Origin: Streptomyces sp. SID8352
GTDB lineage: Bacteria > Actinomycetota > Actinomycetes > Streptomycetales > Streptomycetaceae
DNA: 64,000 nucleotides
Reading direction: 5' to 3'
Assembly (NCBI RefSeq): GCF_009862265.1
Contig: NZ_WWGX01000027.1
Location: 31,724 to 95,723 of the forward strand
Shown here: in pieces, positions 18,353 through 27,063 of the stretch
Layout: the number at the start of each line of letters is the position of its first letter
How positions within the stretch are numbered: the first letter of the stretch is position 1
Notes under the pieces: model-generated
The model's input: only the letters and a program-made list of their open reading frames with translations
The model's database searches: none
Told to the model about the DNA's origin: nothing
Program-made: the position numbers and the translations under genes

Positions 18353-19207
18353 ATGCCCGAACTGCCCGAGGTCGAGGTCGTCCGGCGCGGACTGGAACGG
18401 TGGGTCGCCCACCGCACCGTCGCCGACGCCGAGGTGCTGCATCCGCGCGCCGTGCGCCGCCACCCGGCCGGAGCCCTGGACTTCACCGACCGGCTGCGCG
18501 GCCACCGCGTCGGCGTCCCCCGCCGCCGCGGCAAGTACCTGTGGCTGCCGCTGGAGGAGACCGGCCAGGCCGTCCTGGCCCACCTCGGCATGAGCGGCCA
18601 GCTCCTGGTCCAGCCGCACGAGGCGCCCGCCGAGACCCATCTGCGGGTCCGTGTCGGCTTCGACGACGACCTCGGCACCGAACTCCGCTTCGTCGACCAG
18701 CGCACCTTCGGGGGCCTCTCGCTCCACGACACCGGGGCCGACGGGCTGCCCGAGGTGATCGCGCACATCGCCCGCGACCCCCTCGACCCGCTCTTCGACG
18801 ACGAGGCCTTCCACCGGGCACTCCGCCGCAAGCGCACCACCGTCAAGCGGGCCCTGCTCGACCAGTCCCTGATCAGCGGGGTCGGCAACATCTACGCCGA
18901 CGAGGCGCTCTGGCGCTCCCGCCTGCACTACGACCGCCCCACCGCCTCCCTCACCCGCCCCCGCGCCCTGGAACTCCTCGGCCACGTCCGGGACGTGATG
19001 AACGCCGCCCTCGACGTCGGCGGCACCAGCTTCGACAGCCTCTACGTCAACGTCAACGGCGAGTCCGGCTACTTCGACCGCTCCCTGGACGCCTACGGCC
19101 GCGAGGGCCTGCCCTGCCGCCGCTGCGGGAGCCCCATGCAGCGTGCCGCGTTCATGGGCCGCTCATCGCACTTCTGCTCCGTCTGCCAGCGGAAACCGCG
19201 ACCCTGA
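18353..19207 (+). CDS. mutM: Formamidopyrimidine-DNA glycosylase
   Basis: A 284-residue base-excision repair enzyme that removes 8-oxoguanine and formamidopyrimidines and nicks the strand. Mature Pro1 and Glu2 of MPELPEVE form the catalytic start. GKYLWL, the helix-two-turn-helix [15 protein letters not shown] and the C-terminal zinc finger (CRRCGSP then CSVCQ) are intact. The ATG at 18353 has GGAGAAG 6-12 nt upstream. It is the last syntenic core gene before the accessory island. Confidence 0.97.
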   Translation: MPELPEVEVVRRGLERWVAHRTVADAEVLHPRAVRRHPAGALDFTDRLRGHRVGVPRRRGKYLWLPLEETGQAVLAHLGMSGQLLVQPHEAPAETHLRVRVGFDDDLGTELRFVDQRTFGGLSLHDTGADGLPEVIAHIARDPLDPLFDDEAFHRALRRKRTTVKRALLDQSLISGVGNIYADEALWRSRLHYDRPTASLTRPRALELLGHVRDVMNAALDVGGTSFDSLYVNVNGESGYFDRSLDAYGREGLPCRRCGSPMQRAAFMGRSSHFCSVCQRKPRP

Positions 19208-19276
19208 ACGGTTCCCTGGCCGACTGCCTCTTCCGGGCGGGCACGTCGCGTGGGGGAGCCGTCCTGTGAGGCAGCC

Positions 19277-19339
19277 GGGGTCTTGCGTTTGGATCATGCC
19301 GGACCCCGCGAGCCCGGCATGATCCAAACGAGAGGCCCC
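19277..19339. terminator. Very strong hairpin at the left edge of the accessory island
   Basis: A perfect 17-bp inverted repeat (19286-19302 and 19314-19330) with an 11-nt loop. The outer flanks extend pairing to 19277/19339, giving an RNA stem of about 26 bp with one mismatch and two G-U pairs. It lies between converging mutM and pucR-type genes and can end both. No transposase or target duplication was seen, so it is not read as an insertion-sequence end. Confidence 0.75.
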
Positions 19340-19503
19340 AACCGCAACGCGGAGTGATCGCCGATCATGGTCGTGTGGTGGGGAACGCGTCGCGTGCGGC
19401 GGTCGGCAGCGACCGGAGGATCACCGGCCGCTCAGCCGATGTCGGCGCTGGACTTTTGCTGAGACAGGTCCGCTGTGTTGCGACTGCGCCGCGCTCGTGC
19501 GCA

Positions 19504-20781
19504 TCAACCGCCCTTGGGAAACACCTCGGCCAGCAGAAGGGCGCAGCGCAGTTCCGTCGTGGTGTGCCCCTCCGGCAGCAACTCCGCCACCCGGTTGAGC
19601 CGATAGGACACGGTGTTGCGGTGGGCGTGCAGGGACTGGGCGGCGTGCGCGATGCTGCGGCCGCTGTCGATGTACACGGCCAGCGTCTGCCGCAGTTCGT
19701 CCATGCGGGGATCGGCGTGCCGCAGGGGACCCAGCGCGGACTGCACGAAGTCCCGAGCCCTCAAGGGGTCGGTGGCCAGCAGGGAGAGCAGTTCGACGTC
19801 CGAGTAGTCCACGATCTGTGCGTCGGTGGCGCCGAGCCGGGCCATGCGCCGGGCGGCCACCGCCTGCTCATGGGTGGTGCGGAAACCGTCGACGTCGGCC
19901 GCCGCACGGCCCACCGCGACGCGTAGCGACGGAGGCAGAGCGGCCCTCGACTCGATCAGGCTCGATACCTTCTCCCCGGGGCTGCCCAGCCAGACATCCA
20001 CTCGGCCGGCGCCTCGCCGGATCACGAGGGGCTCGGGATCACTCCGGGTGAGATTCGCCAGCGATCCGGCGACGCCGGCGAAGTCGAACAGCAGGGCGGT
20101 CTCGACGTCGAGGCCTTCGAGCCAGAGGATCAGCCCGACGTGTGTCTGCGCGAGGCGATGACCGAGTTCCTGATCGATGTCGTCCGCCGCGTACTGCTTG
20201 CCGCTCAGCACCCGCCGCACGGCCTGCATCCGCGCGCCCTCGGTGCTCTCCTGCCAGCGCCGTGTCTCCTCGGCGTAGAGGCGCGTGATCGTGCCGATGA
20301 ACATGGACCAGCTCTGGATGACCATGCGCGTCGCCGACTGGATCGTCTCCAGGCGGCGCTCGGCCGGCACCAGCTCACCGATACGGCCGATCAGTTCCTG
20401 GATCAGGAATTCCTGACCACTGTGCACATTGCGCACGACTTCTTCGAGCGGGATGCCCTCCGCGACGTAGAAGGTGACGTTCTGCGCCGGCTCGCTCGAC
20501 CTCTGGAGCAGCGTGACGTCCAGGGTCGCGAGCGCGGTCAGGGTGTCCAGGGTGCTGGCCTCGGTGGCCCGCTGGAGGGCCTCGCGTTCCTCCTCCGAAC
20601 GGTTCCCGGGCCAGTCCGTGAGCGTGTCGAGAATGTAGTCCGCCATCCTCCGCCCCGCAGCCACGCCCCAGGCGGTCGCCTCCTCGCCGATCGCCCTGAC
20701 GGCACGGCGCCGTGTGGCCAGGGACGCGACCGGCCGCACCGTCCCGCTCGGTACGAGGGCGCGGATCCATTGGTGCTCCAA
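19504..20781 (-). CDS. PucR/CdaR-family transcriptional regulator
   Basis: A 425-residue regulator. The N-terminal and middle regions look like a sensory and degenerate GGDEF-like module. The C-terminus has the PucR-type helix-turn-helix AAQSLHAHRNTVSYRLNRVA. The family typically activates catabolic genes in response to their substrate. The start is a rare TTG, supported by GAGGAGAG about 7 nt upstream. It is divergent from the nine-gene operon across 289 bp holding several palindromes, so it is the likely local regulator. It ends just after the strong hairpin at 19277-19339. Confidence 0.88.
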   Translation of the reverse strand: MEHQWIRALVPSGTVRPVASLATRRRAVRAIGEEATAWGVAAGRRMADYILDTLTDWPGNRSEEEREALQRATEASTLDTLTALATLDVTLLQRSSEPAQNVTFYVAEGIPLEEVVRNVHSGQEFLIQELIGRIGELVPAERRLETIQSATRMVIQSWSMFIGTITRLYAEETRRWQESTEGARMQAVRRVLSGKQYAADDIDQELGHRLAQTHVGLILWLEGLDVETALLFDFAGVAGSLANLTRSDPEPLVIRRGAGRVDVWLGSPGEKVSSLIESRAALPPSLRVAVGRAAADVDGFRTTHEQAVAARRMARLGATDAQIVDYSDVELLSLLATDPLRARDFVQSALGPLRHADPRMDELRQTLAVYIDSGRSIAHAAQSLHAHRNTVSYRLNRVAELLPEGHTTTELRCALLLAEVFPKGG

Positions 20782-20875
20782 CGCTGCTCTCCTCAGGTGC
20801 GGAAGGTGCCGTGGTGCTCATGGAACCACTTCGGCCGTCCGACGCGAACCGGCTGGATCCGCAGCGTCCGTTATC

Positions 20876-20890
20876 TGTGCGCGGCGCACA
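20876..20890. promoter_or_regulatory. Candidate operator, 7-bp-arm palindrome
   Basis: TGTGCGC-G-GCGCACA lies about 95 bp from the regulator start and 180 bp from the operon start, in the middle of the divergent intergenic region. It is a candidate site for the PucR-type protein or another regulator. Confidence 0.45.
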
Positions 20891-20971
20891 AGCCGGTCCC
20901 GGGGTTTTGGGCTCGTCGCCCCACTGCTCCGTCGGTGGTGGCGCCCGCGCCGCCCCGTGCCCCGTCCGCCG

Positions 20972-21050
20972 GGTCAACTTTGGCGCCCCTGACCATGTGC
21001 CCGGGCGCGGGCCGGGGCACAGAGTCCATTCCACGACCCCCACATGTGGG
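20972..21050. promoter_or_regulatory. Operon-proximal palindromes
   Basis: Two elements precede the operon. GGTCA (20972-20976) and TGACC (20990-20994) form a split inverted repeat with 13 nt between. CCCACATGTGGG (21039-21050) is a perfect 12-bp palindrome 20 bp before the first start codon. Either could be an operator. I could not place a convincing -10/-35 pair. Confidence 0.45.
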
Positions 21051-21070
21051 CGACCCAACGGGAGTGGGAA

Positions 21071-22294
21071 ATGACTGTGACGACCATGATGAACGAGGCC
21101 ATGACACACTCCGCGGCCGGTACCGAACCGAACGGCGGGATCATCGCGCGTGCGACGGCCCTGCGCCCCCTGATCCGGGAGCACGCGGCGGAGGGACACC
21201 GCGAAGGACGTCTCGTACCGGCCGTGATCGACGCGCTGGCCGAGCAGGGGCTGCTGAGCCTGACCGTCCCTCAGCGGTACAAGGGGGCGGAGGCCAATTC
21301 CCGCACCACCATCGATGTCCTGGCCCAGCTGGCGCAGGCGGACGGTTCCACCGGCTGGACGGCGATGCTGCTGAACACCGCGAACTGGTTCGCGACCACC
21401 TGGCCGGTCAAGGCGCAGGACGAGATCTGGGGGGACGACCCCACCAGCCGATGCTGCGTGGTGCTGGCCCCCTCGGCCAAGGGCCGACGCATCGAGGGCG
21501 GCTACGTGGTCTCCGGCCGCTGGCCGTACGCGTCCGGGTCGTACGCCGCCAGCCACGCGATCATGGGTTTCCTCGCCGAGCGGGAGGACGGCGGGACCGG
21601 CCAGGCGCTGGGCATCCTCCAGCCGGGGGAGTGGACGATCGAGCGGTCGTGGTTCCCGATCGGCATGCGGGCCACGGGCAGCGACACGGTGGTGGCCGAG
21701 GAGGTCTTCGTCCCCGACCACCGTGTCCAGTTCTTCACCGACATGGTCGAGGGCGACTACAAGACCGAGCTGCGGTGCAGTGAGCCCCGGACCAACGCCG
21801 CCTTCCTGCCGACCGGCACGGTCATCTTCGCCGGCATCCAGATCGGACTCGGGCGAGCCGCCCTGGAACTCGCCGTGGAGCGGCTGAAGCACAAGGGCGT
21901 CGTGGGCACCGCGTACACGGAGAGCCGCAATTCCCCCGTGCATCAGGTCACGGTCGCCCAGGCCACGTCGAAGGTCGACGCCGCCGAACTGCTCGCGCAC
22001 CGGTCCTGCCGGGACATCGACGAGGCCGCGCTGCGCGGGGAGTACCTCGACACCCTGGCTCGCGCGCGAGTCCGCAACGACGTCGGCCACACCGTCACCC
22101 TCGTCCAGGAGGCCGTGGACGCCCTGCTCAAGGCGGCAGGCTCCAGCAGCTTCATGGAGACCAACACGCTGGCCCGTGTCCACCAGGACGTCGGCGTGGC
22201 GGGCAGCCACGTCCACGCCACCCCGGGCATCGCCAACGACGTCTACGGCAAGTTGCTGCTCGGCGCCGACGGCCCGCTGCCCGTCCACGTGTGA
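21071..22294 (+). CDS. Flavin-dependent monooxygenase, acyl-CoA-dehydrogenase fold (HsaA/DszC-like)
   Basis: A 407-residue protein with the acyl-CoA dehydrogenase fold. It lacks the CoA-dehydrogenase catalytic pattern and instead resembles group D flavin monooxygenases that use reduced flavin and O2 (the HsaA, HpaB and DszC class). LVPAVIDALAEQGLLSLTVP near the start, DGSTGWTAMLLNTANWF in the middle and VHATPGIANDVYGKLLLGADGPLP at the end (read as short pieces) fit that class. A flavin reductase gene follows by 19 bp, which strongly supports a two-component monooxygenase. The ATG has GGGAGTGGGAA upstream. It heads the operon; the substrate is unknown. Confidence 0.85.
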   Translation: MTVTTMMNEAMTHSAAGTEPNGGIIARATALRPLIREHAAEGHREGRLVPAVIDALAEQGLLSLTVPQRYKGAEANSRTTIDVLAQLAQADGSTGWTAMLLNTANWFATTWPVKAQDEIWGDDPTSRCCVVLAPSAKGRRIEGGYVVSGRWPYASGSYAASHAIMGFLAEREDGGTGQALGILQPGEWTIERSWFPIGMRATGSDTVVAEEVFVPDHRVQFFTDMVEGDYKTELRCSEPRTNAAFLPTGTVIFAGIQIGLGRAALELAVERLKHKGVVGTAYTESRNSPVHQVTVAQATSKVDAAELLAHRSCRDIDEAALRGEYLDTLARARVRNDVGHTVTLVQEAVDALLKAAGSSSFMETNTLARVHQDVGVAGSHVHATPGIANDVYGKLLLGADGPLPVHV

Positions 22295-22313
22295 GCCGGA
22301 ACGGAGCACTCCC

Positions 22314-22850
22314 ATGACAGCGATTCTCTCCCCCGAAGCGGTGACCGTGACCTCCGACAGGTTCCGCCGCGTCCTCGCCCACTACCCCACCGGCGTCTCG
22401 GTCGTCACCGCCCGGACGGCGGAGGGCGCCCCGGTCGGAATGACGATCGGAACCTTCACCTCGATCTCGCTCGAACCGGCGCTCGTCGGCTTCTTCCCGA
22501 CCAAGACCTCCAGCACCCTCCGGTCCATCCGCGACTTCGGCAGCTTCTGCGTGAACGTCCTCGCCGACCAGCACCACGACTACTGCGCGCGCTTCGCCGG
22601 CCCCGCCGACCGGCGCTTCGAGGGACTGGAGTGGCACGAGGCACCGTCGGGCGCCCCGGCCCTCGGCGCCGCCCTGGCCTGGATCGACTGCGACATCGAG
22701 CAGATCACCGACACCGGCGACCACCACCTCGTCGTGGGCCGGGTCCGGGCGCTGGACGCCGAGCCGGCCCGGCGGCCCCTGCTGTTCTTCCAGGGCGGGC
22801 TCGGTTCGTTCCGACCGCTGACCACCGACGACGCAAGGAGCGAGAGATGA
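22314..22850 (+). CDS. Flavin reductase (HsaB/HpaC-like)
   Basis: A 178-residue flavin reductase-like (split-barrel FMN-binding) protein that would use NAD(P)H to supply reduced flavin to the preceding monooxygenase. HYPTGVSVVTAR near the start, GMTIGTFTSISLEPALV and FCVNVLADQ are family hallmarks. Its stop overlaps the next start (ATGA), so translation is coupled to the crotonase gene. Confidence 0.92.
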   Translation: MTAILSPEAVTVTSDRFRRVLAHYPTGVSVVTARTAEGAPVGMTIGTFTSISLEPALVGFFPTKTSSTLRSIRDFGSFCVNVLADQHHDYCARFAGPADRRFEGLEWHEAPSGAPALGAALAWIDCDIEQITDTGDHHLVVGRVRALDAEPARRPLLFFQGGLGSFRPLTTDDARSER

Positions 22851-23581
22851 CCCGGACGACCACCGGGACCGCCCCGGTGCGGGCGAGCAGGCGAGGCCCG
22901 GCGACCTGGATCGAGTGGGACAACGGTGAGCGCAACCTGCTCGACCTGGAGGTGACCCGGGCGCTCGTCGAGGAACTGCACCGCGCCGACCAGGACCCCG
23001 AGACGGCGGTGATCGTGCTGGCGGGCTCCGACCGCGCCTTCTGCGGCGGCGCCGACCTGCCGAAACTGAGAGCGACCGGCACCGTCGAGGAGTTCGCCGC
23101 CGAGGTGGTCGAACTGCTCAAACTCCTGCCCCTGCTGCGGAAACCCGTGGTCGCGGCCGTCCGTGGGGACGCGCTGGCGTCCGGCTTCTCGATCGCCCTG
23201 CTGGCGGACGTCGCCGTGGCGGCCGACCACGCGGCCCTCGGCACGGTGGAGGCGGCCCTCGGCACCTGGCCGATGATCGCCCAGGTCTCGGTGCGGTACC
23301 TCCTGCCCTCCAGACTGGCGACGCGCACCCTCGTCACCGGCCACACATTCACCGCCGAGCGCCTCGAAGCGCTGGGCGTGCTGACCGCGGCCGTGCCGTC
23401 CACCGAGGTCGACCGGCGGGCGCAGGAACTGGCCGAGGCCGCCGCCCGGCCCGGTGTCCTCGCCGCCACCGGACGCCGGGCGCTGGCCGACCTGAGCATC
23501 AACGCCGGCTACGCCGCGGATCACGACGCCGCCCTGGCCCACTTCATCGCCATGCTGAATCCGAAGGAGAGCGACGCGTGA
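22847..23581 (+). CDS. Enoyl-CoA hydratase/isomerase (crotonase) family protein, atypical
   Basis: A 244-residue crotonase-fold protein. The first oxyanion-hole segment is AFCGGADL (64-71). The second segment, GDALASGFSIALLAD (107-121), aligns with GYALGGGCELAMMCD of classic hydratases. That puts Ser115 where the first catalytic Glu should be, while the second Glu is kept (E135). This suggests an isomerase, lyase or C-C hydrolase rather than a simple hydratase. No CoA ligase is present in the operon. It overlaps both neighbours by 4 nt. Confidence 0.85.
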   Translation: MTRTTTGTAPVRASRRGPATWIEWDNGERNLLDLEVTRALVEELHRADQDPETAVIVLAGSDRAFCGGADLPKLRATGTVEEFAAEVVELLKLLPLLRKPVVAAVRGDALASGFSIALLADVAVAADHAALGTVEAALGTWPMIAQVSVRYLLPSRLATRTLVTGHTFTAERLEALGVLTAAVPSTEVDRRAQELAEAAARPGVLAATGRRALADLSINAGYAADHDAALAHFIAMLNPKESDA

Positions 23582-24402
23582 CCGCCCTTGACGTCTCCAC
23601 CGACGTGCCCCAGGACGCGGCCGTCGCCCTGGCGCGCCGTATCCGGCTGCGGGCGGTGCAGATGGTGAGCCCGCACGGCTTCGGCTACCTCGGCCAGGCA
23701 CTGTCGTGCGCCGAGCAGATGGCCGTGCTGCACACCGGCTGCTTCCAGCGCGGAGTGGACCGGTTCGTCTGTTCCCCCGGTCACTACATCATCGCCGCCT
23801 ATGCCATCGCCCGTGAAGCGGGCGAGCTGACCGACGAACAGCTTGCCGACTACGGCCGGAACGGCGCCGAGCTGGAGGCCATCGGCACCGAGACCAGCCC
23901 CGGCGTGGACCTCACCTGCGGGTCGCTCGCCCAGGGCCTGTCCGGTGCGGCCGGCTTCGCCCTCGCCGACCGGCTCCGCGGCCAGGAAGGGTCCCGCCGC
24001 ACCTTCGTGCTGTCCAGCGACGGCGAGGTGCAGGAGGGCCAGACCTGGGAGGCGGCGCTGTTCGCCGGCCACCACCGGCTGCGCGACGTCGTCGTGCTGC
24101 TCGACGCCAACGACTCGCAGGTCGACGGGCCGGTCAGCTCCATCACCACCATCGACCCGCTCGTGGACAAGTGGGCCTCCTTCGGCTGGTACGCCGAAGA
24201 GGTCGACGGCCACGACACCGCCGCGGTCCGGGCGGCCCTGGGACGCGCCATCGACGCCGACCGCCCCGGCGTGGTCGTGGCCCGCACCTCCACCGTCCAC
24301 GGACTGAACAGTCTGCCCGCGGACGCGGACGGCCACTTCATCAAGCTGCCGGCCGACCTCGCCGCCCGAGCCCTGGAAGAACTGGAGAACGGCGATGCGT
24401 GA
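23578..24402 (+). CDS. Transketolase N-terminal (TPP-binding) subunit
   Basis: A 274-residue protein equal to the pyrophosphate-binding half of transketolase. It keeps the conserved His in CSPGHY (H69), TSPGVDLTCGSLAQG, and the thiamine diphosphate/Mg motif SDGE...DAND (D148 to N178). With the next gene it would form an alpha/beta enzyme that moves a two-carbon ketol unit between sugars or aldehydes. The GTG start overlaps the preceding stop by 4 nt. It is separate from the housekeeping full-length transketolase, so a specialised substrate is likely (inference). Confidence 0.92.
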   Translation: MTALDVSTDVPQDAAVALARRIRLRAVQMVSPHGFGYLGQALSCAEQMAVLHTGCFQRGVDRFVCSPGHYIIAAYAIAREAGELTDEQLADYGRNGAELEAIGTETSPGVDLTCGSLAQGLSGAAGFALADRLRGQEGSRRTFVLSSDGEVQEGQTWEAALFAGHHRLRDVVVLLDANDSQVDGPVSSITTIDPLVDKWASFGWYAEEVDGHDTAAVRAALGRAIDADRPGVVVARTSTVHGLNSLPADADGHFIKLPADLAARALEELENGDA

Positions 24403-25399
24403 GGTTCCCTACCCGACCGTCCTCAAGCCCTACGGCCGAGCCCTCGTCGAGCTGGCACGCACCCGCGAGGAGATCGTCTGCCTCTCGGGCGACCTGACCC
24501 GCCAGTGCGAGGTCGACCTCTTCCAGGACGTCTTCCCGCAGCGGTTCGTGCACGCGGGCATGGCCGAGGCCAACATGATGTCGATGGCCGGCGCGCTGGC
24601 CCGTGAGGGTCTCCAGCCGTGGGTGCACACCTTCGGTGTGTTCGCCACGCGACGGCCCTACGACCAGATCGTCAACGCCATCGCCTACCCGAACCTCCCG
24701 GTCCGCATCGTCGGCTTCATGCCCGGGATCTCCACGCCCGGCGGCCCCAGCCACCAGGCCATCGAAGACGTCGCGATCATGCGGGCGCTGCCCAACATGA
24801 CCGTGATCGACGTCGCCGACGCGGTGGAGATCGAGCAGGTCGTCCCGCAGATCTCCGACCTCCCCGGCCCGGTCTACCTGCGCCTGAAGCGCGGCGAGAT
24901 CCCCGTGGTGTTCGACGACGACCACGAGTTCCGCGTCGGCGCGGGACAGCAGGTGGTGGCCGGGACCGAGATCGCCCTGCTCACCAGCGGCATGATGCTC
25001 CCCGCCACCCTCCAGGCCGCAGCCGAGCTGCGCGCCCACGGCATCGACGCCGGCGTCACCAATCTGCCGACGATCAAGCCGTTCGACCGGGCCGCTGTCC
25101 TGGCCGCCGTCCAGGGGGCCCGCGGCGCGGTCACCGTCGAGAACCACAGCGTCATCGGCGGACTCGGATCGAGCGTCGCCGAGGTGCTCGCCGAGAACGG
25201 TGCGGGCGTTCCCCTGCGCCGCATCGGCCTGCGCGACACCTTCGCCGAGGGCTCCAAGTCCGGCCCCTACCTCTTCGAGAAGTACGGCCTGTCCGTGCGC
25301 GAGATCATCCGCACCGCCTGGGAACTGGCGGGCCGCACCGACCCCGCGCCCGAGGCGCGCGCCCCGGAGACGGAATCCGGCGAGTACGCCCCCGTCTGA
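24395..25399 (+). CDS. Transketolase C-terminal (Pyr-binding) subunit
   Basis: A 334-residue partner of the preceding gene. It has the catalytic cofactor-activating Glu in HAGMAEANM (E58), the substrate-channel His in GGPSHQAIEDVA (H120) and the C-terminal transketolase domain with VTVENHSVIGGLGSSVAEVL-like sequence. Its start lies 8 nt inside the preceding gene, so the two subunits are made together. The last 25 residues are a nonconserved acidic tail. Confidence 0.92.
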   Translation: MREVPYPTVLKPYGRALVELARTREEIVCLSGDLTRQCEVDLFQDVFPQRFVHAGMAEANMMSMAGALAREGLQPWVHTFGVFATRRPYDQIVNAIAYPNLPVRIVGFMPGISTPGGPSHQAIEDVAIMRALPNMTVIDVADAVEIEQVVPQISDLPGPVYLRLKRGEIPVVFDDDHEFRVGAGQQVVAGTEIALLTSGMMLPATLQAAAELRAHGIDAGVTNLPTIKPFDRAAVLAAVQGARGAVTVENHSVIGGLGSSVAEVLAENGAGVPLRRIGLRDTFAEGSKSGPYLFEKYGLSVREIIRTAWELAGRTDPAPEARAPETESGEYAPV

Positions 25400-25438
25400 C
25401 CCGCATCCCTTCCCCCACCCCGCCAGAAAGGCACTGAC

Positions 25439-26752
25439 ATGTCACTGCACGGAATCGCCTCACCCGGCGCCACGCTCGGCGTCGACTGGGAGGAGCGCGT
25501 CGACTTCAAGCGGCTGCGCACCGAGCGCCTGGCGCGGGCCCGCGCCGCCCTGGAGTCGTCCGACCTGGGCGCGCTGATCCTCTTCGACCAGAACAACATC
25601 CGCTACACGACCGCCACCCACATCGGCAACTGGGCGCGGGACAAGCTCTTCCGCTGCGTGCTGCTCATGCGCGGTGAGGATCCGATCCTGTGGGACATCG
25701 GCTCCGCGGCCCGGCAGCACAGGTCGCACGCCGGCTGGCTGCCGGAGAGCAGCTGGCAGGCCGGCATCTCCAGCTGGCGCGGCTCGATCCCCGAGAACGT
25801 CGGCGTCGAGGCCGGCAACGCCCGCCGTATCGCCCGGCACCTGCGCGAGCGAGGCCTGCACGGCGAGCCCGTCGGTGTCGACGTCGTCGAGATCCCGGTG
25901 CTGCGGGCCCTGGAGAGGGAGGGTCTGCGGATCGTCAACGGCCAGGAGCTGATGCAGCAGGCCCGCCGGATCAAGACCGTCGACGAGATCGCGCTGCTCG
26001 ACCACGCGGCCGGCATGGTCGACGCCGCCTACGACGAGCTGTACCGCACGCTGCATGTCGGTATGCGCGAGAACGAGGCCGTGGCCCTGGTCAACCGCAA
26101 CCTCTACGAGAACGGCTCGGAGGAGGTCGAGGCCGTCAACGCGATCTCCGGCGAGCGGTGCAGCCCCCACCCGCATGTCTTCAGCGACCGGATGACGCGG
26201 CCCGGGGACACCGCCTACTTCGACATCATCCACTCCTTCAACGGCTACCGGACCTGCTACTACCGCACCCTCAACGTCGGCAGCTCCAACGCCGCCCAGC
26301 GCGACGCGTACAAGCGGGCCCGCGACGCCATCGACCGGGCCATCGCCGCCGTCCGTCCCGGGGCGACCACCCGCGACGTGGCCCTGGCCCTGCCCAGCGC
26401 CGCCGACCTGGGGTATGCCAGCGAGGAGGAGGCGTTCGGCCTGCAGTACTGCCACGGTGTCGGTCTCTCGGTGTGGGAGCAGCCGCTGATCAGCCGTTAC
26501 CACTCCCTCGAACACCCGGTTCCGGTCGAGGAGGGCATGGTCTTCGCCCTGGAGACCTACTGGCCCACCAAGGACGGGGCGTCCGCAGCCCGTATCGAGG
26601 AGGAGGTCGTGGTCACCGGCGAGGGCCCCCGAGTGATCACTCGGTTCCCCGCCGACGAACTGCTCGTGGCCGGCACCCGCTACTGGAACGGTTTCGACTT
26701 CACCGTCGACTCCTCCGACCGCGGCCGGCCCACCGGCCCGGCCAGGAGCTGA
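25439..26752 (+). CDS. M24 'pita-bread' family hydrolase with altered metal site
   Basis: A 437-residue protein with the two-domain creatinase/aminopeptidase P architecture. Four of the five usual metal ligands are seen: D262 (AYFDII), H339 (YCHGVG), E372 (FALETYW) and E387 (RIEEEV). The second Asp is replaced by Cys273 (YRTCYYRT). The family includes Xaa-Pro peptidases, metal-free creatinase, ectoine hydrolase and DMSP lyase DddP, so C-N hydrolysis or lyase chemistry on a small molecule is as likely as peptidase activity. It follows the split transketolase by 39 bp. Confidence 0.85.
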   Translation: MSLHGIASPGATLGVDWEERVDFKRLRTERLARARAALESSDLGALILFDQNNIRYTTATHIGNWARDKLFRCVLLMRGEDPILWDIGSAARQHRSHAGWLPESSWQAGISSWRGSIPENVGVEAGNARRIARHLRERGLHGEPVGVDVVEIPVLRALEREGLRIVNGQELMQQARRIKTVDEIALLDHAAGMVDAAYDELYRTLHVGMRENEAVALVNRNLYENGSEEVEAVNAISGERCSPHPHVFSDRMTRPGDTAYFDIIHSFNGYRTCYYRTLNVGSSNAAQRDAYKRARDAIDRAIAAVRPGATTRDVALALPSAADLGYASEEEAFGLQYCHGVGLSVWEQPLISRYHSLEHPVPVEEGMVFALETYWPTKDGASAARIEEEVVVTGEGPRVITRFPADELLVAGTRYWNGFDFTVDSSDRGRPTGPARS

Positions 26753-26754
26753 TC

Positions 26755-27063
26755 ATGCTGACCCACTACGTGGTCTTCCGCCCCCGGCCCGGCCGGGAGA
26801 AGGACCTGGCCGACGCCCTCGGCGAACTGAGCGACGGCCTGCGCGCCGGCATCGTCGGCATGACAGCCCTGACCTGGGGGGAGAACACCAATCCCTCCGG
26901 TCTGCGGCACGGGTTCACCCACGGCAGTCTGGGCCGCTTCACCGACCGGGCGGCGTTCGACCGCTACTGGAACCACCCGGCCCACGAGCGGTTCATGCAC
27001 GTCCTCGACGACATCTGCGAGGACCGGTTCGCACTCGACTACACCGGTGAGGACGCCGCATGA
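26755..27063 (+). CDS. Dabb (stress-responsive A/B barrel) domain protein
   Basis: A 102-residue dimeric alpha/beta-barrel domain protein (starts MLTHYVVFRPRPGREKDLAD). Known members include small enzymes acting on reactive or aromatic intermediates as well as proteins of unknown role. The ATG has AGGAG 7 nt upstream. The stop overlaps the next start (ATGA). Its tight placement suggests it handles a pathway intermediate. Confidence 0.85.
   Translation: MLTHYVVFRPRPGREKDLADALGELSDGLRAGIVGMTALTWGENTNPSGLRHGFTHGSLGRFTDRAAFDRYWNHPAHERFMHVLDDICEDRFALDYTGEDAA

Noticed and set aside
19277..19339. Inverted repeat as the end of an insertion sequence
   Set aside because: The two arms are only 11 nt apart and no transposase or target duplication is nearby. 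A terminator hairpin explains it better.
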